Shown: positions 33,749 through 42,526, counted from the first letter of the stretch. The stretch is 64,000 bases of DNA from CAYQTE01 sp964420285 (GCA_964420285.1 CAYQTE010000011.1:1-64000), one strand, 5' to 3'. Numbers and translations are program-made. Notes: generated by a model not told the origin, from the sequence alone.

Positions 33749-34342
33749 ATGACGCCCGCAAAAACCTCATCTCTGCAGATTGTCCTCTTCCCCGACCCGC
33801 GCCTGCTGAGGGCCTGCGCCCCCGTCGCCAAATTCGATGCGGAATTGGCCTTGCTCGCCGCACGCATGCTCCAACTCATGCGCGACGCTCACGGCGTCGG
33901 ACTGGCCGCGCCTCAGGTCGGGTGCAACATCCGCCTGTTCGTCATGAACCCCACCGGCCAGCCGGAGGACGATCGCGTGCTGGTCAATCCTGAAATCACC
34001 GACCCCGCTGACGAGGAGCAGGCCGAGGAGGGATGCCTGAGCCTGCCCAAGATCAATGCGACCGTCACCCGGGCCAAGTCGCTCCATGTGCGCGCCCAGG
34101 ATCTGGCCGGCCACTGGTTCGAGCGTTCCGAAACCGGCTGGCCCGCCCGGATCATCCAGCACGAATTCGACCATCTTAACGGCATTCTCATCCTCGACCG
34201 CATGGGCGCGGTCGACCGCATGAGCAATCGCAAGGCCATCAAGGAACTCCAGGACAAATGGGCCGAGGCCCACCCCGCCAAGCCGGTCAAACCGGCCAAG
34301 CCCGCCACCAGGAAACGCCCGCCGCGAAGAAAGTCCCCTTGA
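33749..34342 (+). CDS. def: Peptide deformylase
   Basis: Removes the formyl group from nascent N-terminal methionine. 197 residues with all three metal-site motifs: GVGLAAPQ (49-56), EGCLSLP (94-100) with Cys96, and QHEFDH (137-142). A Lys/Pro/Ala-rich tail of about 25 residues follows the usual C-terminus. ATG 33749 is chosen over an extended open frame that runs back over 1.6 kb antisense to the TPR gene. fmt follows after 7 bases, the usual def-fmt pair. Confidence 0.97.
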   Translation: MTPAKTSSLQIVLFPDPRLLRACAPVAKFDAELALLAARMLQLMRDAHGVGLAAPQVGCNIRLFVMNPTGQPEDDRVLVNPEITDPADEEQAEEGCLSLPKINATVTRAKSLHVRAQDLAGHWFERSETGWPARIIQHEFDHLNGILILDRMGAVDRMSNRKAIKELQDKWAEAHPAKPVKPAKPATRKRPPRRKSP

Positions 34343-34349
34343 CCTGCCA

Positions 34350-35345
34350 TTGGAAAACGTCTTACCGGTTATCATCGTGCCCGAACCATCGCCCACCGCG
34401 CCGCTGAAAATCCTCTTTGCCGCCTCCGGCGAATTCGCTCTGCCGACGCTGGCGGCGCTGTCGGGCATCGCAGAATTCCAGATTCAGCAGGTCATTTCCC
34501 AACCCGACCGCCCTGCCGGCCGTGGACGCCATCCGCAACCGACCGCCATCTCGCAGTTCGCCATCGAACGGCATCTGCCGCTGGTGCGCACCGACAACAT
34601 CAACATCGAGCCACTTCCGCCGGGTGATTTGCTTATTGTCATCGCGTTCGGGCAGAAGATTTCGCCGGAGCTGGCCAGCCGATCGACCTTTGGCAGCATC
34701 AATCTTCACGCTTCGAGGCTGCCGAACCTTCGCGGCGCCGCGCCGATCAACTGGGCGATCATCCGCGGTTTCAATTCCACGGGCAATTCCATCATCCGCC
34801 TGGCCGCACGCATGGACTCGGGCGCGATTCTGGCCCAATCGGAAATTCCCATCGGACCGGCCGAAACCGCCGGGGAATTGCATGACCGACTCGCCCAGGA
34901 CGGCGTGGCGCTGGTTTTGCAGACCATTCGAGACCTGGCCCGAGGCACGGCCACGGAATCGCCGCAGGATGAATCGCTCGCCACGATCGCCCCGCGCATG
35001 TCGCGCGCCGATGCCCATGTCGACTTTGCCAGCCCCGACCAGACCGCCGACGCCGTTTGCCGGCGCATCCGCGGCACCTGGCCGTGGCCCGGCTGCCATT
35101 TCCAGTTGCTTGACGCCACGGGCAAAGCGGTTTCGCGCGTGGCTATCGCCCGCGCCATCCCCGTGGCCAGCGACGAATCCCGATGGCATCCCGGCGAGAT
35201 CACCGGCAAGTTGACCGTAGCCACGGCCGATGGTCGCGCCATTGAAATTCAACACCTCCGCCCCGACGGCGGGCGTCTCATGAGCCTCAGCGAATTCGTC
35301 CACGGCCATCTCTGGCTGCCGGGTCTTCGACTCCTGTCCGCATAA
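34350..35345 (+). CDS. fmt: Methionyl-tRNA formyltransferase
   Basis: Formylates initiator Met-tRNA. 331 residues. The N-terminal transformylase domain has KILFAASGEFALPTL, SQPDRPAGRGR, and the catalytic segment SINLHASRLPNLRGAAPINW with DSGAIL further on. The C-terminal OB-like domain begins near RAIRG-equivalent VCRRIRGTWPWPGCHFQ. The start is TTG 34350 (no good Shine-Dalgarno) or GTG 34377; the core begins at about 34404. The motif that usually reads HASLLPxxRG has R for L. Coupled with def just upstream. Confidence 0.95.
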   Translation: MENVLPVIIVPEPSPTAPLKILFAASGEFALPTLAALSGIAEFQIQQVISQPDRPAGRGRHPQPTAISQFAIERHLPLVRTDNINIEPLPPGDLLIVIAFGQKISPELASRSTFGSINLHASRLPNLRGAAPINWAIIRGFNSTGNSIIRLAARMDSGAILAQSEIPIGPAETAGELHDRLAQDGVALVLQTIRDLARGTATESPQDESLATIAPRMSRADAHVDFASPDQTADAVCRRIRGTWPWPGCHFQLLDATGKAVSRVAIARAIPVASDESRWHPGEITGKLTVATADGRAIEIQHLRPDGGRLMSLSEFVHGHLWLPGLRLLSA

Positions 35346-35396
35346 ACACCGGCTCTGGCCTCAACACCAGCCCCCCGTCCAGCCGATGTTGTAGGT

Positions 35397-35723
35397 GTGA
35401 GTCCATTCGTCTTTCTTATTGTCCCGATTTGCGGCTGGACACTGCTGTCGATCATGGGCAGCGAGCGGCAACGGCTCAAGAGCGAGGCCGAAGCCCGGAT
35501 CGCCGGCTCCGATGCTCTTGAAACCGAGCCGGCGGATCCGACTGACCCAGCCAAACCCGATCACTCTCAACAAGGCAAGCCGGCCGCTGCCCATCGTGCC
35601 GCCGCTCCAGCCGCGACGACGACAGCGGGCAAGTCCGCTAACCCAGCGCGTTCCCCCGCACCAGCACCCGCCAAAGCCCCGACCAAACAGCCGGCGCCGC
35701 CCAAGCCCGTCGCCGGCCGCTAG
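35397..35723 (+). CDS. Small single-pass protein with an Ala/Pro/Lys-rich tail
   Basis: 108 residues from GTG 35397 (AGG four bases upstream). The N-terminal SPFVFLIVPICGWTLLSIMG is a probable membrane anchor, then a charged segment (SERQRLKSEAEARIAGS), then a Pro/Ala/Lys/Thr-rich disordered tail. No family is recognised. It is preceded by fmt (51 bases) and followed by another membrane-anchored protein, so it probably belongs to the same transcript. Low complexity makes the C-terminal half uncertain as native protein. Confidence 0.5.
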   Translation: MSPFVFLIVPICGWTLLSIMGSERQRLKSEAEARIAGSDALETEPADPTDPAKPDHSQQGKPAAAHRAAAPAATTTAGKSANPARSPAPAPAKAPTKQPAPPKPVAGR

Positions 35724-35845
35724 TCATCGCCCGGACTATCTTCTCGCTCGTGGCGCCGCTTCCTTTCGACGAACCAATTGACATTTCTCTCCCGCGTCAA
35801 TTATGGTGAAGCGGTCAGATCGCCCGGCTATTACCCGAGGTGGAC

Positions 35846-36844
35846 ATGAATAAGTCAAAACCCAGTTCGACAATGTGGATATTCACGGTCGGACTGCTGC
35901 TGCTCTTGGTTGCGATCATCTTCATCTTGCGGTTGAAGGCCGGCCCGGCGTTCTTCTCTTCACCGTTCGGCATCGCGCTTTTCGTTGCGGCATTCGTTTG
36001 CCTTGTGATCGTCGGTGCTGCCGAGTACCTCCGCATCGCGGTCCAGCGCGGCGCGGATATCCACGAGCGCCACCTGCAGGAGATTGCCTCGACACTGACC
36101 GATCGCCTGCAACAGATTTCCGTCCTGCTGGGCACAATGAGCGAGCAGCAGATGCTTTCAGACACGGCCAAGAGCGTGGCGTTTCGCGACAAGGACCGCG
36201 AGGCCGTTCGCCGCGCAATTCGCGAGGAAATCGCCCGTCAGGATTGGGAGGCGGCGACGGTGCTGGCCGATGAATTTGAGCGGCAGTACGGATATAAGCA
36301 CGAAGCCGAGCGTTTCCGCGACGAAATCCGCAAAAACCGCGCCGATACCGTCAAGCGACAGATCGGCGAACAGACCGTTCAGCTCGAGAAATATATCGTG
36401 GCCGAATCGTGGGGTTTGGCGATTCAGGAAGCTCAGCGCGTGATGGCGCTGTTTCCCAACGAGCCGTCGGTGCAGAGCCTGCCGCAAGATATTGAAACGC
36501 GCCGGCAGGATCAGAAACGCAAGCTTCTGGACACCTGGCACGACGCCGTCTCGCGCCACGACGTGGACGGCTCGATCGAAATTCTCAAGCGGCTGGATTT
36601 GTATCTGACCCCCGCCGAAGCCGAAACCATGCAGGAAACCGCTCGCGGCGTCTTCAAGGAGAAGCTCAATATTCTCCGCATGCAGTTCTCGCTGGCGGTT
36701 CAGGACCACAAATGGACCGACGCCATCCGCCTGGGCGAATCGATCGTCGCCGAATTTCCCAACAGCCGCATGGCCCAGGAAGTCGCCGAAAAGATGGACA
36801 CCCTTCGCAAGCGAGCCGCGACCCCGGAAGTGGCCAAGACATGA
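35846..36844 (+). CDS. Membrane-anchored helical/TPR-like protein
   Basis: 332 residues. Two transmembrane segments (TMWIFTVGLLLLLVAIIFIL and GIALFVAAFVCLVIVGAAEY) are followed by a long helical region: a coiled coil (HLQEIASTLTDRLQQISVLL), then TPR-like pairs DWEAATVLADEFERQYGY, SWGLAIQEAQRVMALFPNEP and KWTDAIRLGESIVAEFPNSR. ATG 35846 has GAGG 5 bases upstream. Its stop overlaps the ybeY start (ATGA, 36841-36844), so translation is coupled to an rRNA-processing enzyme. The role is unknown; a membrane scaffold for the ybeY/corC products is a possible reading. Confidence 0.75.
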   Translation: MNKSKPSSTMWIFTVGLLLLLVAIIFILRLKAGPAFFSSPFGIALFVAAFVCLVIVGAAEYLRIAVQRGADIHERHLQEIASTLTDRLQQISVLLGTMSEQQMLSDTAKSVAFRDKDREAVRRAIREEIARQDWEAATVLADEFERQYGYKHEAERFRDEIRKNRADTVKRQIGEQTVQLEKYIVAESWGLAIQEAQRVMALFPNEPSVQSLPQDIETRRQDQKRKLLDTWHDAVSRHDVDGSIEILKRLDLYLTPAEAETMQETARGVFKEKLNILRMQFSLAVQDHKWTDAIRLGESIVAEFPNSRMAQEVAEKMDTLRKRAATPEVAKT

Positions 36845-37383
36845 CTCCGCCGGCTCTTCGCCGCGTCTTCTCGGCCCGCCACGCCGGCCGATGGGCCATT
36901 GTCCTCAAGACGCCCCATCGGCTCGATCTTCACTTGACCGCGCGAGAGATCGGGGCCGCTCGAATGGTTCCTTTCCTCCGCCGCCACATCCGATCGGCCC
37001 ACGCGATGATCGCCTCCCCGCTGGTCGAACTCTCGATCGCCCTGGTCGGCGATGAGGAAATGAGCCATCTCCACCAACGGTTTCTTGACAAATCCGGCCC
37101 CACGGATGTGCTGAGTTTCGTACTGGCCCAGGATGGCGACGACCGCCCCACCAGCGGCGAAGTCGTCGTTTGCCTGCCCCATGCCCGCCGCCGCGTCGCT
37201 CGCAATCGGCTGTCCCTTCGCGTCGAGGTGCTTCTCTACTGCCTCCACGGCATGTTACACTTATCCGGCTATGACGACCGTAGTCCCCGCGAATATGAAA
37301 TCATGCACCGCACCGAAGACGACATCCTGAGCCGGCTCGGCCTGCCCGCGGCCTTTGCCCTGGGAAGCCGGGTTTCACCATGA
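36841..37383 (+). CDS. ybeY: Endoribonuclease YbeY
   Basis: Zinc endonuclease for 16S rRNA 3' maturation and ribosome quality control. 180 residues. The family blocks are ELSIALVGDEEMSHLHQRFL, GPTDVLSFVL, SGEVVVCLPHA and the metal motif YCLHGMLHLSGYDD. Two zinc His are intact. The third ligand, usually His in GYDH, appears as Asp (GYDD), so metal binding may differ. An N-terminal extension of about 45 residues precedes the core. It overlaps both neighbours by 4 bases (ATGA at each end); ybeY followed by a corC-type gene is a widespread pairing. Confidence 0.92.
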   Translation: MTPPALRRVFSARHAGRWAIVLKTPHRLDLHLTAREIGAARMVPFLRRHIRSAHAMIASPLVELSIALVGDEEMSHLHQRFLDKSGPTDVLSFVLAQDGDDRPTSGEVVVCLPHARRRVARNRLSLRVEVLLYCLHGMLHLSGYDDRSPREYEIMHRTEDDILSRLGLPAAFALGSRVSP

Positions 37384-38720
37384 GCATCGTTCTCACCACA
37401 CTCGCCCTCATCGCCGCCGCCGGCGTTTCGCTGGTCTTCTCCGCCGCGAACGCCGCCCTTCGCGGTTTTTCCCGCACCACGTTCGCCGTGGTTCTTGGCC
37501 GGCGAAACGCCGATCACTGGTTTGAGCCCACCATCGATCACACAGACGATCTGATTTTCGTCAGCGCCGTGATGCGACTGGTGGGCAACCTGATGATCTG
37601 GCTGATTCTTTTCATCGCCTTTGACGAGCCGGGCCGCGGCGCGGCCTATCAGTTCGGCCTGCCTGTCCTGATCGGCGGGCCGATCATGCTCATCGCGTCG
37701 GTCGCGTTGCCGACGCTGCTGGCCCGTCATGGCGCCGAAGAGGTCGTCACGTTCTTCTGCCCGGTCCTTCATTCCCTGCGCGCGGCGTTTGGCCCGCTTT
37801 TGGCGGTCTTTTCCGCTTTGGACCGCGCCATCGGCCGCGTCCTGGGTCAATCCGAGAAGCAAAACGAGAAGGAAATCGAGCAGGAACTGATCGCCGCCAT
37901 TGAGGAGGGGGAAAAGGAAGGCGTCGTCGACGAGGATGAGCGGCAGTTCATCGAATCGGTCATCGAGCTGCGCGACTCCACCGCCAAGCAGATCATGACG
38001 CCCCTGCCCGACATCGTGGCCATCGAGGTTGCCGCGTCTCTCGATCACATCAAGGAATTGCTCGAACGCGCCGGACACTCACGCATTCCCGTCTACGAAG
38101 GTTCCCTCGATCACATCGTCGGAGTCCTGTACACGCGAGATCTCCTTCGCTACATGCTCCACCCGCACGAGGCGTTCGCCGTCCGCGCCACCATGCGGCC
38201 GGCTCTGTTCGTGCCCGAATCCCAGCCCACGCGCGACCTGCTCAAGCAGCTTCGCGCCCAGAGCGTTCACATCGCCATCGTGCTCGATGAATACGGCTCA
38301 ACCATCGGCCTTGTGACCATGGAAGACATCCTCGAGGAAATGATCGGGGAAATCGCCGACGAACACGAAGCCCACGCCCCGGCCGCCGTGCGCCGCATCG
38401 ACGACCTCCATTTTGAAGTGGACGGCCGCCTGCCCCTCGATCAGCTCAACCGCCTCACCGGCCTGAACGTGCCCGAGGACGCCGGGTTTGAAACCATCGG
38501 GGGCTTTTTGGCGATAACCATCGGGCGCGTCCCCGAAACCGGCGCGGTCCTGGAACACGACGGCGCCCGCTATACCGTCCTGGACGCCCAGCGCCAACGA
38601 GTCAATCGCGTCGGCATCGACCTCACGCGCCGCGGGGCCACAGTGCCACAGACCGCGGCCGCCGATGGCTTGCCGTCGCAGGCGGACGCGATGCCGTCGG
38701 CCGATCCGCGTTCGACGTGA
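37380..38720 (+). CDS. CorC/HlyC-family CBS transporter-associated membrane protein
   Basis: 446 residues. An N-terminal CNNM-like membrane domain (three or four helices to about residue 150) is followed by a charged linker (EKQNEKEIEQELIAAIEEGE), then the tandem CBS pair (QIMTPLPDIVAIEV, SRIPVYEGSLDHIVGVLYTR, then AIVLDEYGSTIGLVTMEDIL) and the C-terminal CorC_HlyC domain (DGRLPLDQLNRLTGLNVPED). Members are implicated in Mg2+/Co2+ efflux or resistance. It starts by ATGA overlap with ybeY. The Pro/Ala-rich tail is extra. Confidence 0.92.
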   Translation: MSIVLTTLALIAAAGVSLVFSAANAALRGFSRTTFAVVLGRRNADHWFEPTIDHTDDLIFVSAVMRLVGNLMIWLILFIAFDEPGRGAAYQFGLPVLIGGPIMLIASVALPTLLARHGAEEVVTFFCPVLHSLRAAFGPLLAVFSALDRAIGRVLGQSEKQNEKEIEQELIAAIEEGEKEGVVDEDERQFIESVIELRDSTAKQIMTPLPDIVAIEVAASLDHIKELLERAGHSRIPVYEGSLDHIVGVLYTRDLLRYMLHPHEAFAVRATMRPALFVPESQPTRDLLKQLRAQSVHIAIVLDEYGSTIGLVTMEDILEEMIGEIADEHEAHAPAAVRRIDDLHFEVDGRLPLDQLNRLTGLNVPEDAGFETIGGFLAITIGRVPETGAVLEHDGARYTVLDAQRQRVNRVGIDLTRRGATVPQTAAADGLPSQADAMPSADPRST

Positions 38721-38722
38721 CG

Positions 38723-39217
38723 CTATGCCTTCTCGAACAGTTCCGTAACAAGCCGATTCAGTTCCCTGGCGACAACCTGCTCGCTCACGACCACATCACT
38801 GGCCCCTCGCTGGCGGGCGTGCATCCCCGTTGATGTGTAATGGCACCGCGCCACGATTCGCACCGCCGGATTCAGCCGCCGCGCCTCTTCCACTGTCTGT
38901 AACACCACGTTTTCATCCGGTACCGTCGCCGCGAAAAGCGTTGCCCGCTCGATGCCCGCCGCCTTCAGCACTTCCGGCCGCCGCGCATCGCCGGTAATGA
39001 TGGGCTCGCCGCCGCCGCACCGCTGGGCCGTCTGAGGATTGCTGTCGATCACGCAATACTGAATTCGCCGGTTTTTCAGCGTCTCGGCCAGCACGCGCCC
39101 CGGCACGCCAAACCCGGCGATTACGACAAAGGCCTCCGCGCCGGCAGACACCACCGCCGTGCCGGCGGGCCGCTCCGCCGTTCCAATTGCCACGCTCTGG
39201 TTGGCACTCTCCGCCAT
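38723..39217 (-). CDS. TrkA-N (RCK) NAD-binding protein
   Basis: 164 residues with one Rossmann domain: VVIAGFGVPGRVLAETLKNR (GxGxxG), VIDSNP at the end of strand 2, and the RCK continuation PIITGDARRPEVLKAAGIER then ATVPDENVVLQTVEEARRLN. No transmembrane channel or TrkA-C domain is attached. Stand-alone RCK subunits gate K+ transporters (Ktr/Trk) or KefC-like antiporters; no partner is in the window. The first 25 residues are unstructured. Convergent with corC by 2 bases. Confidence 0.85.
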   Translation of the reverse strand: MAESANQSVAIGTAERPAGTAVVSAGAEAFVVIAGFGVPGRVLAETLKNRRIQYCVIDSNPQTAQRCGGGEPIITGDARRPEVLKAAGIERATLFAATVPDENVVLQTVEEARRLNPAVRIVARCHYTSTGMHARQRGASDVVVSEQVVARELNRLVTELFEKA

Positions 39218-39239
39218 TTGTCCGCCGCCGCCTGGTCCT

Positions 39240-40439
39240 CTATCGATCCACCTCGCCCATCACGATGTCGATTGAACCCACAATCGCCGGCACATCCGCC
39301 AGCAGCACATTCCGGCACAACTCACCTGTAACCGCCAGGTTGACAAAACACGGCCCGCGAATCTTCACGCGGTATGGAATCGGGCCGCCCTGGCTTTCGA
39401 TATAGAACCCCAGATGCCCTCGCGGGTTCTCATATTCCGCGTATACCTCGCCGGCCGGAACTTTCATGTTTCGCGGCAACTTGGCCCGGAACGAACCGGC
39501 CGGCATTTGCGCGATGCACTGCCGCAGAATCCGCACACACTGTTTCATCTCCAGCATCTTCACCCAATACCTGTCCCAGCAATCGCCCAGGGTTCCCTTG
39601 AGGCCCTGCCCCACGCACACATCGAATTCCAGCTTGTCGTAAATCGAATACGGCTCGTCCTTGCGCAAGTCCATCGGAATCCCGCTGCCACGGATCATCG
39701 GACCGGATAATGCATACCCAACGCACAATTCCTTCGAGCACACGCCCACGTTCGCCGTTCGTTTGATGAAGATGTGGTTGAAACTGAGCAGATCGTTGTA
39801 TTCGTCGATCTTCGGCTCGAAATAATCCAGAAACTCCGTGAGTTTCTCCAGAAACAGCGGCGGCAAATCCCACGTCACGCCGCCGACATTGATGTAGCTC
39901 AGCGTCAGCCGCGCCCCGCACAGTTGCTCGAACAGGTCCAGAATGTATTCCCGATCGCGGAACGAATAGAGGAACGGCGTAAACGCACCCATGTCCAGGC
40001 CGTATGTCCCGAAGCTCACCAGGTGCGACGCGATGCGGTTCAATTCGACCGCGATGATCCGGATGTATTCCGCCCGCAAGGGAATCTGGACATCGGCCAG
40101 CTTTTCCACGGCCATGGCCCAGGCGTGGTTGTTGTTCATCGCCGCCAGATAGTCCAGGCGGTCGGTGTAGCCGATGTACTGGTAATAGGCCAGATTCTCC
40201 CCGATCTTCTCCTTGCAGCGATGGAGATACCCCAGATGGGGCACGGCCTCGAGCACCATTTCCCCGTCGGTTCGCAGCACGATGCGCAGCACGCCGTGCG
40301 TCGATGGATGCTGCGGCCCCATGTTGACGAGCATCTCCTCCGACTGCACGTCAACGTCCTCATCGCCGCCGCCGGGCGCCAACCCGAACGCGACCGTCTT
40401 GATTCCGCCATCCGCCGCCGGTTTCACTGTCGTCGTCAT
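39240..40439 (-). CDS. nuoD: NADH-quinone oxidoreductase subunit D
   Basis: 49-kDa-type subunit at the quinone site of complex I. 399 residues: NMGPQHPSTHGVLRIVLRTD, GYLHRCKEKIGENLAYYQYI, DRLDYLAAMNNNHAWAMAVE, and the C-terminal LLADVPAIVGSIDIVMGEVDR, all diagnostic. The first 35 residues are extra and variable. No other nuo gene is nearby, so complex I genes are split in this genome. Upstream lies the ATTATCCATTG block. A GGACAGG stretch precedes the ATG by about 7 bases. Confidence 0.97.
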   Translation of the reverse strand: MTTTVKPAADGGIKTVAFGLAPGGGDEDVDVQSEEMLVNMGPQHPSTHGVLRIVLRTDGEMVLEAVPHLGYLHRCKEKIGENLAYYQYIGYTDRLDYLAAMNNNHAWAMAVEKLADVQIPLRAEYIRIIAVELNRIASHLVSFGTYGLDMGAFTPFLYSFRDREYILDLFEQLCGARLTLSYINVGGVTWDLPPLFLEKLTEFLDYFEPKIDEYNDLLSFNHIFIKRTANVGVCSKELCVGYALSGPMIRGSGIPMDLRKDEPYSIYDKLEFDVCVGQGLKGTLGDCWDRYWVKMLEMKQCVRILRQCIAQMPAGSFRAKLPRNMKVPAGEVYAEYENPRGHLGFYIESQGGPIPYRVKIRGPCFVNLAVTGELCRNVLLADVPAIVGSIDIVMGEVDR

Positions 40440-40533
40440 AGTTGCCTGTCCAAAGCCACATCCCGAGCACGCATAATGCAGCGAGAAGGAATACTAAACA
40501 CTCCCCCACCGCAATGCCATCCTTCGCGCAACG

Positions 40534-40570
40534 GCCATTATCCACTGTTCAATATCCATTATCCATTGCC
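40534..40570. repeat. ATTATCCATTG repeat block
   Basis: GGCCATTATCCACTGTTCAA with TATCCATTATCCATTGCC, between the divergent nuoD and LOG-family genes. Same family as 1-62 and 22428-22595. Confidence 0.6.
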
Positions 40571-40579
40571 CGCCTCCTC

Positions 40580-40608
40580 TTGAACACTCATCTTCTGGAA
40601 CCAATAAT
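40580..40608 (+). promoter_or_regulatory. Putative promoter of the LOG-family gene
   Basis: TTGAAC (40580-40585), a 17-base spacer and AATAAT (40603-40608). The -10 ends 8 bases before ATG 40617 and no clear Shine-Dalgarno is present, another leaderless-type arrangement. Confidence 0.45.
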
Positions 40609-40616
40609 CGCAGTAC

Positions 40617-41717
40617 ATGATAAACCTCCCACCCGCCGCCAACGAAGCCGATGATGTTCAGGAAACCCGCCAGCCCCCCAGCGTGCTGCCACGTGCCGAT
40701 TTCGATCGCGCACGCGAGTTGGCCGAGCCGCTCCTGGCCGCTCTGGCCGATGCACCAGACGGCGACATCATCGCCGAGGTCATCGACAACGCGCTGAAAC
40801 TCCTGCGCGATCAGACCAACCGCGGCGATCTCAAGCTCATCAACAAGACGTTCAAGGAACTCCGCTACGCACTGAAGGTCTTCGCCCCCTACCGCGAAGT
40901 CCGCAAGATCAGCATCTTCGGCTCGGCCCGAACCCCCGAAGACCATATCGACTATAAGCAGGCCTCCGACTTCGCCAGCGCCATGGCCGCCGCGGGGTGG
41001 ATGGTCATCACCGGGGCCGGCGGCGGCATTATGGCCGCCGGGCATGGCGGCGCCGGCGCCAAGCCGAGCTTCGGCCTGGCCATCCGTCTTCCCTTTGAGC
41101 AAAAGGCCAACCCCACCATCGCCGATGATCCCAAGCTCATCAACTTCAAATACTTCTTCACCCGCAAACTCATGTTCCTGCGCTCCAGCCACGCCATCGC
41201 CCTCTTTCCCGGCGGCTTTGGCACCATGGATGAAGGATTTGAAGTTCTCACGCTCGTGCAGACCGGGAAATCCGTCCCCATCCCAATCGTCCTGGTCGAT
41301 GCCCCCGGCGGCGATTACTGGCATTCCTGGCAGCACTACGTCAAGAACCACCTCCTGGCCCGCGGCCTGATGAATGAAACCGATCTGCGCCTCTACCGCA
41401 TCACCGACAACATCCACACCGCACTGGACGAGGTCCGCCATTTCTACAGCAATTATCATAGCCTGCGCTATACGCGCGACGGAATCGCACTGCGCCTGCA
41501 ACGCAAACCCTCCGCCGCCCAACTCGAACGCCTCCGCGTCCAGTTCGCCGATCTCCTGGGCCGCGGCACGTTCACAGTCACCGGCCCGCTTCCCGCCGAG
41601 CGCGACGAACCGAGTCTCCAATCACTCCATCGCCTGCTGTTCGATTTCAATCACCGAGACCACGCCCGTCTGCGCATGCTCATTGACTTTCTGAACGATC
41701 TGCCGGAGGAGCCATGA
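40617..41717 (+). CDS. LOG-family protein (lysine decarboxylase-like Rossmann fold)
   Basis: 366 residues. The central domain (about residues 100-260) is of the LOG/TIGR00730 superfamily: ISIFGSARTPED, a GWMVITGAGGGIMAAGHGGA loop, and the phosphate-binding motif FPGGFGTMDEGFEVLTLVQ. Members cleave nucleoside 5'-monophosphates, releasing the base (cytokinin-activating activity in some). N-terminal (about 90) and C-terminal (about 100) helical extensions make it longer than the compact 190-residue LOG proteins. Its stop overlaps the next gene's start (ATGA at 41714), implying translational coupling. Confidence 0.88.
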   Translation: MINLPPAANEADDVQETRQPPSVLPRADFDRARELAEPLLAALADAPDGDIIAEVIDNALKLLRDQTNRGDLKLINKTFKELRYALKVFAPYREVRKISIFGSARTPEDHIDYKQASDFASAMAAAGWMVITGAGGGIMAAGHGGAGAKPSFGLAIRLPFEQKANPTIADDPKLINFKYFFTRKLMFLRSSHAIALFPGGFGTMDEGFEVLTLVQTGKSVPIPIVLVDAPGGDYWHSWQHYVKNHLLARGLMNETDLRLYRITDNIHTALDEVRHFYSNYHSLRYTRDGIALRLQRKPSAAQLERLRVQFADLLGRGTFTVTGPLPAERDEPSLQSLHRLLFDFNHRDHARLRMLIDFLNDLPEEP

Positions 41718-42511
41718 AACCGATCGACGCACTGCTGGCGAAGCTCTGGGACGATTACAAAGACCTCAACGTCTCCCCCGAGCGCATCCGTGATCTGCTG
41801 GTCAGCCGGGGCGAAACCGTCGTCAACGACCACATCGCCCTGCGCACGTTCGACGATCCGCGCGTCAACATCGACCGCCTGGCCGCCCCGTTCGTGGCCG
41901 GGGGATATGCCCCCATGGGCCATTACGATTTCGCCGAAAAGAAACTCGACGCCAAGCACTATCAGCATCCCGACCCGGACTATCCGCTGGTTTTCATCAG
42001 CCAGCTTCGCCTCCGCGATTTCTCCCCGCAGCTCAACAAGATCGTCGCCGCGCTACTCGATCAAATGCCCGCCGATGCCCGTTCGCGGCCCGATTTCCCA
42101 GTGCTCGGCCGGCTGTGGGACGTCTCTTACGCCGATTATGAATCCCTCCGCGCCCAAAGCGAATACGCCGCCTGGGTGGCCGCCTTCGGCTTCCGCGCCA
42201 ACCATTTCACCGTCCTGGTCGACTCCCTGAAAGGCTTCCCCACTCTCGCCTCATTGAACGATTTCCTGACGCAACACAACTTCCGCCTCAGCGATTCCGG
42301 CGGCGTCATAAAAGGCTCCCCGGCCGTCTTCCTCGAACAATCCTCCACGCTGGCCGACCGCATCGGCGTTACATTCACCGACGGCCGCCACGTCATCCCC
42401 GCCTGCTACTACGAATTCGCCAAGCGCTACCCCGGCCCGGACGGCAAACTCTTCCGCGGTTTCATCGAATCGTCCGCCAACAAGATTTTCGAGAGCACAA
42501 ACAAGAGGTGA
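41714..42511 (+). CDS. DUF1338 family protein (2-oxoadipate dioxygenase/decarboxylase-like)
   Basis: 265 residues. DUF1338 proteins are Fe(II)-dependent, vicinal-oxygen-chelate-like enzymes; the characterised member HglS converts 2-oxoadipate to 2-hydroxyglutarate in lysine catabolism. Putative metal ligands are His in VVNDHIALRTFDD, His in FRANHFTVLVDS and Glu in ACYYEFAKRYPG. The protein is shorter than HglS (about 460) and closer to the short bacterial form, so the substrate is uncertain. Overlaps the LOG gene by 4 bases. The last segment, LFRGFIESSANKIFESTNKR, closes the domain. Confidence 0.85.
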   Translation: MKPIDALLAKLWDDYKDLNVSPERIRDLLVSRGETVVNDHIALRTFDDPRVNIDRLAAPFVAGGYAPMGHYDFAEKKLDAKHYQHPDPDYPLVFISQLRLRDFSPQLNKIVAALLDQMPADARSRPDFPVLGRLWDVSYADYESLRAQSEYAAWVAAFGFRANHFTVLVDSLKGFPTLASLNDFLTQHNFRLSDSGGVIKGSPAVFLEQSSTLADRIGVTFTDGRHVIPACYYEFAKRYPGPDGKLFRGFIESSANKIFESTNKR

Positions 42512-42526
42512 GAAGGGAGCCAGCGA

